DNA from: Saccharophagus degradans 2-40
Lineage (GTDB): Bacteria; Pseudomonadota; Gammaproteobacteria; Pseudomonadales; Cellvibrionaceae
Assembly (NCBI RefSeq): GCF_000013665.1
Contig: NC_007912.1
Location: 186,001-250,000 of the forward strand
Direction: 5' to 3'
DNA length: 64,000 nucleotides
This document shows positions 1 through 8,497 of the stretch, in pieces. The notes beneath the pieces are model-generated. The model worked only from the letters and a program-made list of their open reading frames with translations. It did no database searches and had not been told where the DNA came from. Each line of letters begins with the position of its first letter. Within the stretch, counting starts at the first letter, position 1. Both the position numbers and the translations under genes were made by a program.

Positions 1-898
1 AATATAGTCCGGCAACCCAAGTAAGTGCACTAAGCCAGTTCGTAGAATCTTTTTTGAAGCAATACACGCCAAAACAGATAATTATTATGAGCTTTGCTAT
101 GCCAATCGCCCAACTAGCTAGGAAAACGTACAGGCTTTGAAAGGGGTCTGTATGGTGTGGGTTTCTAATTCGTGTATAGATGTAGTCAGATGTGTAATCT
201 GCAACGACGTCTGTTTTTATAAGTAGTTCTGGTACAAGGAGCGCCAGTAATAGTGACATCATTAGTGTAAATATGCCTGCATATTGCAGTAGCTTTAGTA
301 TGTTTTTTTGATAGAAAAATACCGTACTAAAGATAAACACAGTCCAAAACAACCCAACCAAAAAGTGCATATAAGTGGCAGCAGCAAGCCAAACTAAAGC
401 AGTTATGTGCTTCTGATTGAGGCAATTATGTATAGAAAGGAACACAAAGATATAGGCAAAGACTTTAGACTCACCGCCGCGAAAGAGCCACGCACCGCCA
501 AATAATTGTTGGCCAGCTAGTATAAAAGCACAAATAATTAAGGTTGCATCCACTACCCTAAATTTGAAATTACGAAACAGGAGCGCTAAAGCAAAGGCAT
601 AACCAAAAATGGCTAAAATTCGTACAATGGCATGAGAGGTCTCATAACCTAAGTATTTGACGAGATTACCAATGAGAAACTCTGGGACAATCCGACCCCT
701 AGAGGCATCAAATATAGCGTGATTTTCAGGAAAAGCAGTCGGCTCAACGGTTTTATACGAAAGTTGGAAGTAGTTCTCTTCGTTTCCATCCCAGTTTACG
801 GGAAAAAGAGTAATGGTAAATATGCATAATAACGCTAAAAAAACGTATCTGAACTGTTGCTGACTAACGATCGATTCGTATTTTTCGAAGAACTTCAT
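1..898 (-). CDS. Polytopic membrane protein, C-terminus beyond the window edge
   Basis: An open frame starts with ATG at 898 (MKFFEKYES) and reads to base 1 without a stop, giving about 299 residues. It is mostly hydrophobic, with roughly seven membrane segments, for example a helix near residues 20-33 and several between 100 and 200. A periplasmic-looking loop follows the first helix (FPVNWDGNEENYFQLS). I do not recognise a named family. The loop, the helices and the position beside polymerase and flippase genes suggest an envelope polysaccharide or glycosyltransferase-C-like membrane protein, but that is inference from context. It is transcribed divergently from the beta-helix gene at 1330. 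The protein is incomplete only because the window ends. Confidence 0.7.
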   Translation of the reverse strand, partial: MKFFEKYESIVSQQQFRYVFLALLCIFTITLFPVNWDGNEENYFQLSYKTVEPTAFPENHAIFDASRGRIVPEFLIGNLVKYLGYETSHAIVRILAIFGYAFALALLFRNFKFRVVDATLIICAFILAGQQLFGGAWLFRGGESKVFAYIFVFLSIHNCLNQKHITALVWLAAATYMHFLVGLFWTVFIFSTVFFYQKNILKLLQYAGIFTLMMSLLLALLVPELLIKTDVVADYTSDYIYTRIRNPHHTDPFQSLYVFLASWAIGIAKLIIIICFGVYCFKKDSTNWLSALTWVAGLY

Positions 899-1329
899 TC
901 CTAGAATCTCTTTTGCGGGGGGCTTAGTTGAGGTTTAAGTGTCAAGCAGTAGCATCAAGTACGCTAACTAGCTTAGAATCTGTCGATAAATTATTGGTGG
1001 TGTGAGTCAGTAAGCGGTATTTGCGAAGGATAGTTGCTCGTAACCTTAAATAAATGCAGACTTTGATAACGGTAATCTTGGCATTTTACATGATAACTTC
1101 TCAAAAAAACCTATTTTTAGGGCGATCACCATTTGGCGCCAAAATTCACTAGTTGTTAAAAATGCGAACTACAGCCTGTTTTTTAAAGTCTTATAGTCTT
1201 ATTGGAACATTTTTAAACATATTTTCGTTTATCGAACGTTCTCAATACATACTATAGTGAATACGTAATTATGTTAGGTATGCTATTGAGTAACCTATAT
1301 GGCGCGTATATATCTATTGGAGTACTGAT
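899..1329. other. Intergenic region between divergent genes
   Basis: 431 bases without a gene between the divergent starts at 898 (minus) and 1330 (plus). It is AT-rich and should contain promoters for both sides. The clearest structure is a 12-bp palindrome at 1132-1143. A GGAG Shine-Dalgarno sequence lies just before the ATG at 1330. No RNA gene was recognised. Confidence 0.6.
1132..1143. promoter_or_regulatory. 12-bp palindrome, possible operator
   Basis: TTTGGCGCCAAA is a perfect palindrome in the divergent intergenic region, about 190 bases before the plus-strand gene. Its size and position fit a binding site for a dimeric repressor, but no regulator is identified and chance occurrence is possible. 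Confidence 0.25.
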
Positions 1330-2814
1330 ATGAAAATTTTATGTCGAGGGGCGATTACTTGGGCTTTTATGCTCATGGCTTTGAATTGCTTGGCGCAGGA
1401 TTGCTCACTACCAGAGCATGGTGATTTGTTTGTCGACAAGGACTGGCACTCAGAAAATAATTTTGTTGGCGAAATGGATGGTAAATACCCTGAAACGGGT
1501 GTTGCTCCATTTCGAACAATTCAGCAAATGCTTGACGCGATCCAACCTGGACAGTGTGGGTTTGTGAGGGCTTCAGAAGAGCCTTACATTGAGCTGGGTA
1601 AAAAGCCTGGTGAAGCCGTTGCTGGTAATACCTTTATGCATGGTGGTGAGTCTGAGGAGGCGCGGGTAATTGTTTCCGGTTATCCTGGTGAGCGGCCAGT
1701 AATTGATATTCAACGTCAACAGGATGGGGCTGGCCATGGCGTTGCAGGCTTTCTTGTGGCTAGGGGCAATTACATAACCATCCGTAACTTTGAAATTAGA
1801 AATACGACAAGTTCTGGCATAATGATGCATCATGCTAATACTAATGAATATATTACGGTTGAGAACTGCCATATACATCATAGCTATGGAGTGGATAATA
1901 TTGCCGGAGTTAGATTGGATTGGTGTATAAATTGCCTAGTACGAAACAATGTTATCCATGATACCTACAAGATTGCCTCTTCAGATAATGTCACTACAGG
2001 TGAGCCGGTAATGTTTCATTCTGGCGTTCACGGCTATCGGCCAGGGAACACAGTTATTGAACATAACTTGATTTATAACGTTAAAAAAGGGGTGTATCAG
2101 AAAGAACCACATCCTGATGGGCTCAAAAGTAATGTCGTAAGGTACAATATTTTTCATGATATAGATGAAGTGGTGTTCATGTTGGGTAACATGGGGGCGG
2201 GAATGACCCCTTCTTACGGGGCTGAGTTTCATCACAATTTACTTTACAACACTGAAGGTGGTGTAACCGCTAGCTTTTATGAAGCGAACGGGACGTCAAC
2301 AGGCTTAAAGGTTTATAACAATACTGCCGTAAATGTTAAAACATTTTTGGGTATGTCAAATGTTGTTGGTGTATCTCTCTACAATAATTTGTTTTATGAA
2401 ATTGGGCCATACCCAGCTTTGATGGTTGAGAGACCAGGGGACGCACCACGTAAAAATGGATTCGATGAAATAGACTACAATTTATATTACAACACCCCAG
2501 TTCTATCTTATTTGGATCGAAGTTTGAGTACCGATCAGAGGTTTTCAACACTAAGTGATTGGAAGTTAGCAGCCGTTGATCCTGTTCATACGGTAGAGCT
2601 TCCGTCTAAAATCGAGCAACATGGTGTATATGCCGACCCCAAATTCGTTTCTCTAACTGATCGTATTTTTACTCCGTTATCTGGTAGCCCAGCAATTGCT
2701 GCAGGAAAAGGAGGTAGCACAATCGGGGCCTATGGAAATGGCGTAAGAATAGGCCCAGATAGTACAATGGTAGACGAAAAAATAGTAAAAATGAGATCAC
2801 CAAGTATTAATTAA
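1330..2814 (+). CDS. Secreted right-handed beta-helix protein (pectate lyase-like fold)
   Basis: The 494-residue protein starts with a signal peptide (MKILCRGAITWAFMLMALNC, probable cleavage after CLA at residues 20-22). Residues from about 100 to 400 carry the repeating pattern of short strands ending in N/H turns (NYITIRNFEIRN, EYITVENCHIHH, NTVIEHNLIYN) typical of parallel beta-helix polysaccharide lyases and epimerases. A GAYG motif near the C-terminus is common in such proteins. A GGAG ribosome site precedes the ATG. It lies tail to tail, 4 bp apart, with the polymerase/ligase gene. A role in trimming, modifying or releasing the locally made exopolysaccharide is likely. The exact substrate and lyase family cannot be read from the sequence. 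Confidence 0.75.
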   Translation: MKILCRGAITWAFMLMALNCLAQDCSLPEHGDLFVDKDWHSENNFVGEMDGKYPETGVAPFRTIQQMLDAIQPGQCGFVRASEEPYIELGKKPGEAVAGNTFMHGGESEEARVIVSGYPGERPVIDIQRQQDGAGHGVAGFLVARGNYITIRNFEIRNTTSSGIMMHHANTNEYITVENCHIHHSYGVDNIAGVRLDWCINCLVRNNVIHDTYKIASSDNVTTGEPVMFHSGVHGYRPGNTVIEHNLIYNVKKGVYQKEPHPDGLKSNVVRYNIFHDIDEVVFMLGNMGAGMTPSYGAEFHHNLLYNTEGGVTASFYEANGTSTGLKVYNNTAVNVKTFLGMSNVVGVSLYNNLFYEIGPYPALMVERPGDAPRKNGFDEIDYNLYYNTPVLSYLDRSLSTDQRFSTLSDWKLAAVDPVHTVELPSKIEQHGVYADPKFVSLTDRIFTPLSGSPAIAAGKGGSTIGAYGNGVRIGPDSTMVDEKIVKMRSPSIN

Positions 2815-2818
2815 GCTG

Positions 2819-4087
2819 TTAGTTACACTTTTTCGTGATGGTTTCAATTGTTGCTAACGTCGCATAACTTAATGTTCCCCACATTACGATGTGGGGATAG
2901 TAGCCTACAGAGATAAACGCGCCAGATACCAAAAAAGGAAAAATTGATATATAAAGTGCCTTACACATTAGGCCAAGCCCTATTAGATTAGGGTCAGGAT
3001 TTTGAGATTTGAAAATTGACCTTTGAGTTTTAAATAATCTGCTTGCAGTCGTAATAATAAATGTAATGTAGATTAACATACCGACAAGTGCTAGATCGGC
3101 CAAAAGCTGAAAATATAATGAATGCGTTTGTCGTCCATGGAGGGATCTCGCGTCTGGGTACCACCAGCTAGCCTGATCCTGATAGCTATTTACGTTCCAC
3201 GGAAAATTACCTGCACCAACTCCCCAAATTGGGTTGTCTTTAAACATTATCCATGAGATTTCCCATGTTTCGATTCTTTCGCTTCGAGTGCTATCGTTTG
3301 GGTCGGATATACCTTGTACATCCTCTAAATATCCTTCCGGTAAATAGCTTAGGAGTATTGACCCTGCCAAAAGTACTAATAAAGACCCAGTGAAAAGTAT
3401 TTTCAGTTTAGATTTAGAGAATAACCAGAGCATACCTGCAGCGCTTACAAGGCCTAATAGCCCCCCTCTAGAGCGCGTAGCAATAATTGCAACACATGCT
3501 ATTAAAAAAAGCGTTTTTAATAGGAACTTATGTTTAGGTGTGATATTTGGCCAATAGGAAAAATAAAGTATTATTGGTAATACCATGGCAACACCTAAGG
3601 CTGCATCATTTTCATCGGCTAAAAAGTCGCCGGAGCCTTTCCCGCCATTTTTAAATATTATTAAAAATACGAAAAAATGAGATATGCACCATAAACTAAT
3701 AAATACTTTGTATTTTTTTAAGTTACGAACTAACAGCGTCACTGCGATTGCAACTGGTAAATATTGGAGAAGCCAGGTGATACCAATTGTTATTGAAATG
3801 GTATGAACCGACCACAAAAAACTTACTAGGCAAAGCCCTCCAAACTTTACAACAAAACTTATAGATGGCATCTTGAGAAGGTTTTTATCGAAGTTTTTTA
3901 TGACCCAAAAAGTCAGTAAAAGCGCGATGATGCCTGGTAGTCGGAGGGGCTGGAGGAACGTGAATATCTCTTGTGGTCTTGTATACATAAATATTATATG
4001 TAAACAAAGAAGAATCCAGCCAGTCCGAGCTTCGTTATCAGCAAGTTCAGTAGTAATATGAGAGTAGAGAAGTTGATTGTTTTTCAC
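2819..4087 (-). CDS. O-antigen ligase / Wzy-like polymerase membrane protein
   Basis: A polytopic membrane protein of about 422 residues with many helices and, near residues 290-330, a large periplasmic loop of Wzy_C type containing GVGAGNFPWN and LHGRQTHSLYFQLLAD. This loop is the hallmark of O-antigen ligases and polymerases that move undecaprenyl-linked sugar chains in the periplasm. I chose the GTG at 4087, 19 nt after the upstream stop and preceded by AAGTGGA. A longer reading from a TTG at 4159 would overlap the upstream gene by 53 nt and lacks a ribosome site. It is the last gene of the eight-gene minus-strand polysaccharide operon. Ligase and polymerase cannot be told apart here. Confidence 0.8.
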   Translation of the reverse strand: MKNNQLLYSHITTELADNEARTGWILLCLHIIFMYTRPQEIFTFLQPLRLPGIIALLLTFWVIKNFDKNLLKMPSISFVVKFGGLCLVSFLWSVHTISITIGITWLLQYLPVAIAVTLLVRNLKKYKVFISLWCISHFFVFLIIFKNGGKGSGDFLADENDAALGVAMVLPIILYFSYWPNITPKHKFLLKTLFLIACVAIIATRSRGGLLGLVSAAGMLWLFSKSKLKILFTGSLLVLLAGSILLSYLPEGYLEDVQGISDPNDSTRSERIETWEISWIMFKDNPIWGVGAGNFPWNVNSYQDQASWWYPDARSLHGRQTHSLYFQLLADLALVGMLIYITFIITTASRLFKTQRSIFKSQNPDPNLIGLGLMCKALYISIFPFLVSGAFISVGYYPHIVMWGTLSYATLATIETITKKCN

Positions 4088-4106
4088 GTTGGCGAATCCA
4101 CTTAAT

Positions 4107-4535
4107 TTATATGAGTCGTGCGAAAGGGTTGTAGCACGGGGATTTATAAGGGTCGACAAGGTCTATTGATAAGTACTTCACAGGCTTATTCTCATTCATT
4201 CCGTTGATAAAAAAATCGCTGCTCTTTAGGAAATAAGTAACAATATAATTTTCAAAATAGTTAATTCTATCATTTACCATCTGATGGCAAAGATCAGTAG
4301 TTCTGCAGCCATAAGAAAAATCAATTAACATGACTTTTGTACGTGATTTTGCGACCTCTTGAGCGTAGGCGGCAGCAAATTTGTTAAGGTCAGCTTTGCT
4401 AATCTTTAAATAATGTAAACGAGTTTTTATTACTTCTTTAACAATATCTTGATAGCTATTTGTGCTGAAGCCGATGAAGGTTCCGCCTGCGGCTAAAGCT
4501 GCGGCGGTCGCAGCTAAAAATAAACGCCTTTTCAT
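4107..4535 (-). CDS. Small twin-arginine-type exported protein, probable partner of the GMC oxidoreductase
   Basis: A 142-residue protein beginning MKRRLFLAATAAALAAGGTF, a short n-region with paired arginines and a hydrophobic stretch as in Tat or small-subunit leaders. AGGAG precedes the ATG. The rest contains two cysteines (CRTTDLC) and ends CYNPFARLI. It follows the GMC oxidoreductase gene by 13 nt. Small RR-leader proteins beside GMC flavoenzymes are known from gluconate/sorbitol dehydrogenase systems, where the small subunit carries the large one across the membrane. Whether this protein does the same is inferred from position and leader only. Confidence 0.6.
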   Translation of the reverse strand: MKRRLFLAATAAALAAGGTFIGFSTNSYQDIVKEVIKTRLHYLKISKADLNKFAAAYAQEVAKSRTKVMLIDFSYGCRTTDLCHQMVNDRINYFENYIVTYFLKSSDFFINGMNENKPVKYLSIDLVDPYKSPCYNPFARLI

Positions 4536-4548
4536 AAGGATTTGTCTC

Positions 4549-5976
4549 CTATAGCTCGCTGGCGCTTTTTAATGCTACCGCAGAAACGGTAAGGCTTGGA
4601 TTTGCTGGTGACATGGCAGAGAAGCTGCCGGCCCCAAGTACCAATAAGTTTTTCATGCCGTGTACAAAGCCGTGCTTGTTTACTACTGAATCGCTAGGGT
4701 CGTTGCCCATTAAATGGGTGCCTAGTATGTGCCCTTCTGCGGGAAGTATTTCGGAAAACTCGTAATCTTCTATTGGTAAAAAGCCAAAGTATTGCTCGAA
4801 GTTGTTTTTAATGTGGTCTACGCCATTGTGTAAGTATTGCGTATGGCCTGCATAATGTACATCAGGTATGCGAATGTTACTTGAAAGCGAAACCGTACTT
4901 TCAGGCGCGTATAATTCTTCGAAAACAAACTTCATGCCTAGCCGGTGTGTGTACTTACCGCGCTCTAAGCGTATGTGTGGCGTGTTAAATGTCTCCACTA
5001 TACAAGCCGCTCGATCTTTTCTATGTTCCCCATCATAAAGGAAGTAACCGTGGCCCGTAAGGGCTGTGCCACCGTCTAGGTTTGATTGGTTTATTAGGTT
5101 TACTTCCACCCCTAGGCCAACGTGCTCTGCTAATCCTTTGCCTATATTGGCGTTATCAATATTAGAGCCTAACAATATATGCGAGTTGAACAATGGGTTG
5201 GCACCTAACATAAATAGATCTGCTTCTACTTCGTGTCGCTTGTCTTGCTCGTCTAAATAGATAGCTTTACTTACAACACCGTTGCTGTGATCTAGCGAAA
5301 TGACTTGGCTGTTGGTTTGTAAGGTTACACTGGGGTGCTGATAAATGTGGCTTAATTCATTTAGTACTGTAAATTTCGAGTCTATGGGGCAAAGGTTGCA
5401 TACACCTGTAGCGCAGCATTTAGGCCTGTTGGGCGTGCCCAAGCTTGGTCTAGCGCACGGTGCGTTATAAAATTCATTTGGGTAGTGCTGCTTAATGAGC
5501 TTATCTACACTGGTAAAATTATGAGGCGGCTGCGGGTATGAGCGGCTTCTTGGGAAGGGGGTATGCTCGCTTGGCCCTGCAATTTGCATTATATCTTCTG
5601 CGTCGCAATAGTATGGTTCGAGCTCTTCGTAGCTTATGGGCCAGTCTTGGCCTACGCCGTAAAGTGTTTTTATTTTAAAGTCGTTGGGCAGCAGGCGAGG
5701 GGATACCGCCCACCAGCAATTTGAACCGCCACCGAAGCCGGGCGTATATACCCAGGGCTTTTCGGGTGTGTGGTTATTAATAAGTTTGCGATAGTCTTTA
5801 TCTGATACCACGCCGCTGTAGTCGTCCTCAGGCCGGTTCTCTACACGCCAGCGGTGGGTGAGCTTGCTGCCTAGCTCTAATACTAGAATTCGTTTGGCAG
5901 GAAACCGCTCTAAATAACGCTTTAAAAAAAAGCTGCTGGCAAAGCCAGTACCTACTATAACTAAATCATATTTCAT
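4549..5976 (-). CDS. GMC-family FAD oxidoreductase
   Basis: A 475-residue flavoprotein. The N-terminus MKYDLVIVGTGFASSFF holds the Rossmann dinucleotide-binding glycines. GGGSNCWWAVSPR matches the GMC signature region. The C-terminal part has HILGTHLMG and NPSLTVSA, the usual FAD and active-site segment. A cysteine cluster (CCATGVCNLC) near residues 205-215 is typical of bacterial gluconate 2-dehydrogenase-like members. The start at 5976 is chosen because the motif begins there and AGGA lies just upstream; a longer frame would overlap the flippase gene. Operon position suggests oxidation of a sugar or sugar alcohol, perhaps in the polysaccharide, but the substrate is unknown. Confidence 0.85.
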   Translation of the reverse strand: MKYDLVIVGTGFASSFFLKRYLERFPAKRILVLELGSKLTHRWRVENRPEDDYSGVVSDKDYRKLINNHTPEKPWVYTPGFGGGSNCWWAVSPRLLPNDFKIKTLYGVGQDWPISYEELEPYYCDAEDIMQIAGPSEHTPFPRSRSYPQPPHNFTSVDKLIKQHYPNEFYNAPCARPSLGTPNRPKCCATGVCNLCPIDSKFTVLNELSHIYQHPSVTLQTNSQVISLDHSNGVVSKAIYLDEQDKRHEVEADLFMLGANPLFNSHILLGSNIDNANIGKGLAEHVGLGVEVNLINQSNLDGGTALTGHGYFLYDGEHRKDRAACIVETFNTPHIRLERGKYTHRLGMKFVFEELYAPESTVSLSSNIRIPDVHYAGHTQYLHNGVDHIKNNFEQYFGFLPIEDYEFSEILPAEGHILGTHLMGNDPSDSVVNKHGFVHGMKNLLVLGAGSFSAMSPANPSLTVSAVALKSASEL

Positions 5977-5986
5977 AATATGGGTC

Positions 5987-7438
5987 CTACGGTGTTGAGG
6001 TATGAGGACGCTTTTGGACAAATTGTTTTAATTTTTTAAAATCGTTTGGTGCAACTACGCAGTAAGCCACTAAATACGTAGCACCGCCTACTGCCATTTT
6101 AATAAACATGGTGGTCAGGCTAATTTCTAAAGTGAGTGATTTAACCGCTAAGTGTACTGCGCCAACCATTGCCGCGCTGGCTATAAGCGAGGGGTAAACC
6201 GAGCCCAAGAATTCTAAAAGGGTTATGTTTAATGTTTTGCGCATATCTAATATTAAAGGCACGTATACACAGGGGTAGGCTATTAACCACGCTATAAGCA
6301 TGCCTATTAGGCCATACTCAACGCCTATGCGCAGTGCGACAATAAGCGCAATGGCGGTAATAATTTGAAATTTAAGCGACGCGTTAATATTACCCATGCC
6401 TGCGAGTACTTTAGGTACAAGTTGGCCGCTAATGCGAAAGATGTTTAATAGGCAAAATAGTTGTAGCGGTACTACGGCGGGTAGCCATTTTTCGCCAATA
6501 AGCAGGGTGATCATTTCTTCTGCAATTATTGCTATACCAATAAACATTGGGCAGGTAATCATAAACAAGTAGCGGTGCATTAATAAAAATATTTTGCTAG
6601 CTTGTTCCTTGTCGTCTTTCATGCGCGAAATGGATGGGAAGGCAACCTTGTCGAATATCTCGCCTATTTTGCTCATGGGTAAGCCCGCAAGGGTGTAGGC
6701 CATTTGCAAAATTCCTGTGCTTGTTTGACCCAGAAAACTACTGGAATATATTTGGCCTATTTGATGGTTGGCATAAGCTGTTAGGTTACTACCTAACATT
6801 TTGGCGCTGTAACCAAAAACATCTAAAATATCTTTTATTTTAATCCAGCCTTTAAAATTTACTTTGCAAGCGCAAAGGTAAACTACAGTAATAAATGCCT
6901 GAGAAATGAGTGTGGCTAAAATTAGGGACCAAAACCCCATGCCTATAAGCGCGAGTGTTAATGTACTTATAATTAGTACAAAATTTGCGCCCATATTGGT
7001 AAGTGCTGTGTAGCGAAAATTAAGGTCGCGCATTATCATCGCGCCGGGCACTATAGCTATAGAAGAGATGATTACTACTGTACCTGCAACGCGAAGTACG
7101 TAGGCTAATTCAGGTAGGTTGTACCAGTTGGCAACAGGGGCGCTAATAGCAAATAACAATAGGTAAAGCCCTGCCCCAGATAGCAGCGATAAATAAAATA
7201 CTGAGCGCACTTCGCCGGTGGTGATAGCATTGCGGTTAACTACCCCAGAAGATAGCCCCATACCGGCAAGCATTTGGCAAAGGCCTGTGAAAATACCAGA
7301 GATAGCAACTATGCCGTAGTCGTCTGGGCTAAGCAGTCTCGCTACCCAGATTGTGGATACCCAAGACATAATTTGCACAATAGCTTTGGTGCTGGCTTCC
7401 CAGGCAAATCCACTTAATACGCTTTTTTTGTAATCCAC
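5987..7438 (-). CDS. Wzx-type polysaccharide flippase (PST/MOP superfamily)
   Basis: 483 residues with about 12-14 hydrophobic helices. The N-terminus (GFAWEASTKAIVQIMSW, then ARLLSPDDYGIVAI) is characteristic of WzxC/RfbX-like lipopolysaccharide exporters, which flip undecaprenyl-linked repeat units across the inner membrane. The start is GTG at 7438, 26 nt after the deacetylase gene. The next gene starts 10 nt after its stop, so it is mid-operon. With the polymerase/ligase at 2819 it implies a Wzx/Wzy-dependent pathway. Confidence 0.88.
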   Translation of the reverse strand: MDYKKSVLSGFAWEASTKAIVQIMSWVSTIWVARLLSPDDYGIVAISGIFTGLCQMLAGMGLSSGVVNRNAITTGEVRSVFYLSLLSGAGLYLLLFAISAPVANWYNLPELAYVLRVAGTVVIISSIAIVPGAMIMRDLNFRYTALTNMGANFVLIISTLTLALIGMGFWSLILATLISQAFITVVYLCACKVNFKGWIKIKDILDVFGYSAKMLGSNLTAYANHQIGQIYSSSFLGQTSTGILQMAYTLAGLPMSKIGEIFDKVAFPSISRMKDDKEQASKIFLLMHRYLFMITCPMFIGIAIIAEEMITLLIGEKWLPAVVPLQLFCLLNIFRISGQLVPKVLAGMGNINASLKFQIITAIALIVALRIGVEYGLIGMLIAWLIAYPCVYVPLILDMRKTLNITLLEFLGSVYPSLIASAAMVGAVHLAVKSLTLEISLTTMFIKMAVGGATYLVAYCVVAPNDFKKLKQFVQKRPHTSTP

Positions 7439-7464
7439 AGGTTAACTCTTTGGCTGGTGTCGGT

Positions 7465-8481
7465 TTAATTACCGCGTAATTTGTCTTTGGCGCGCTCTAG
7501 CCAGGTGGCATATTGCTTAAAATCTAACATGTCGGCTGGGTACCCGTACCGTTTAAGCGCGGTAATGGTGTCTTGTTTGCCGGCTTCTACAAAACCTGGG
7601 TCTGCGGCGTAGGCGCTAGTCAGTTCACTGTTACCTACAATTGCCATTTCTCGTTCGCCAAAATCTTGGCCGTAGCGCCCTACGGTATAGCAAAATACTG
7701 GGGAAGCCTCTGGTATTTTCGCTTTTAATTCAACCCAAGACTGATTGATTTGCCATTGAGCATCTTGCTCGGTTTCATTCGCAATAATGGGGTGCGTAAC
7801 AGAGTGTGGGCCTACTTTTAGCCCAAGCTTAATTAGTTTATTTGCGTCATCCCAGCTCATAGCTTTGTACTTAGCCGGCGCTTTTTGAGGAATTGGTGTG
7901 CCTACTAGTTCTGCCCAGCTTGCTAAGGTAGCTAGTATGTCTTGTTCGCAGCATTTCTTTAGAGCTGCTATGAGTGTGTTGAATAGGTCACTTCTAAAAT
8001 TAGGTGTTTGGGGGTTAATTGAATATTTTTGCGCGAGTAATGCAAGCTTCTCAACCGGTGTTTCGTCAAAAAGGTATTCAACTTTAGAGTCCCACATCCA
8101 GCATTGGTCATCAAGAAAGCGCGTAGTTAGAAAGTACGTTGCGGGGCAGTCATATTCTGCAAAAATAGGTGCAGAAACAGCTGCTTGATCCCAAAAACCA
8201 TCGTCGAGTGTAAAGCAAACGCTGCGTTTAGGTATAGGGCGCCCTTCTATAAGGTAGTTTGATAGCTGCTCTGCGCTTAGTAGGTTAAATTTATTTTTTC
8301 GAAGGTACTCGAGGGTATTTTTTAGTAAGGCCGGGTCGTGGCCGTGTATGCCTTGGTCGTCGACGGCAAAGCGATGCAGCATAAACACAGAGCAAAATGG
8401 GTTAGCCAATTTAAAACCAATGTTGTTGGCTAATTTACTGGTTAAAGTGTTTATTAATAGCGTTTTTAATGCATTCGCCAT
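7465..8481 (-). CDS. Polysaccharide deacetylase (CE4, NodB-like)
   Basis: 338 residues. VCFTLDDGFWDQAA near residue 88 is the NodB metal-binding DD motif, followed by CPATYFLTTRFLDD, the next conserved strand. GPHSVTHPI further on supplies the HxxxH metal ligands. There is no signal peptide, so it probably acts on the cytoplasmic side on a lipid-linked or nucleotide-linked precursor. AAGGAG precedes the ATG. It lies between the GT4 and the flippase with 16-26 nt gaps. Similar cytoplasmic deacetylases occur in exosortase-A/PEP-CTERM-linked exopolysaccharide clusters. Confidence 0.85.
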   Translation of the reverse strand: MANALKTLLINTLTSKLANNIGFKLANPFCSVFMLHRFAVDDQGIHGHDPALLKNTLEYLRKNKFNLLSAEQLSNYLIEGRPIPKRSVCFTLDDGFWDQAAVSAPIFAEYDCPATYFLTTRFLDDQCWMWDSKVEYLFDETPVEKLALLAQKYSINPQTPNFRSDLFNTLIAALKKCCEQDILATLASWAELVGTPIPQKAPAKYKAMSWDDANKLIKLGLKVGPHSVTHPIIANETEQDAQWQINQSWVELKAKIPEASPVFCYTVGRYGQDFGEREMAIVGNSELTSAYAADPGFVEAGKQDTITALKRYGYPADMLDFKQYATWLERAKDKLRGN

Positions 8482-8497
8482 ACCCCTTCTCCTTAGG

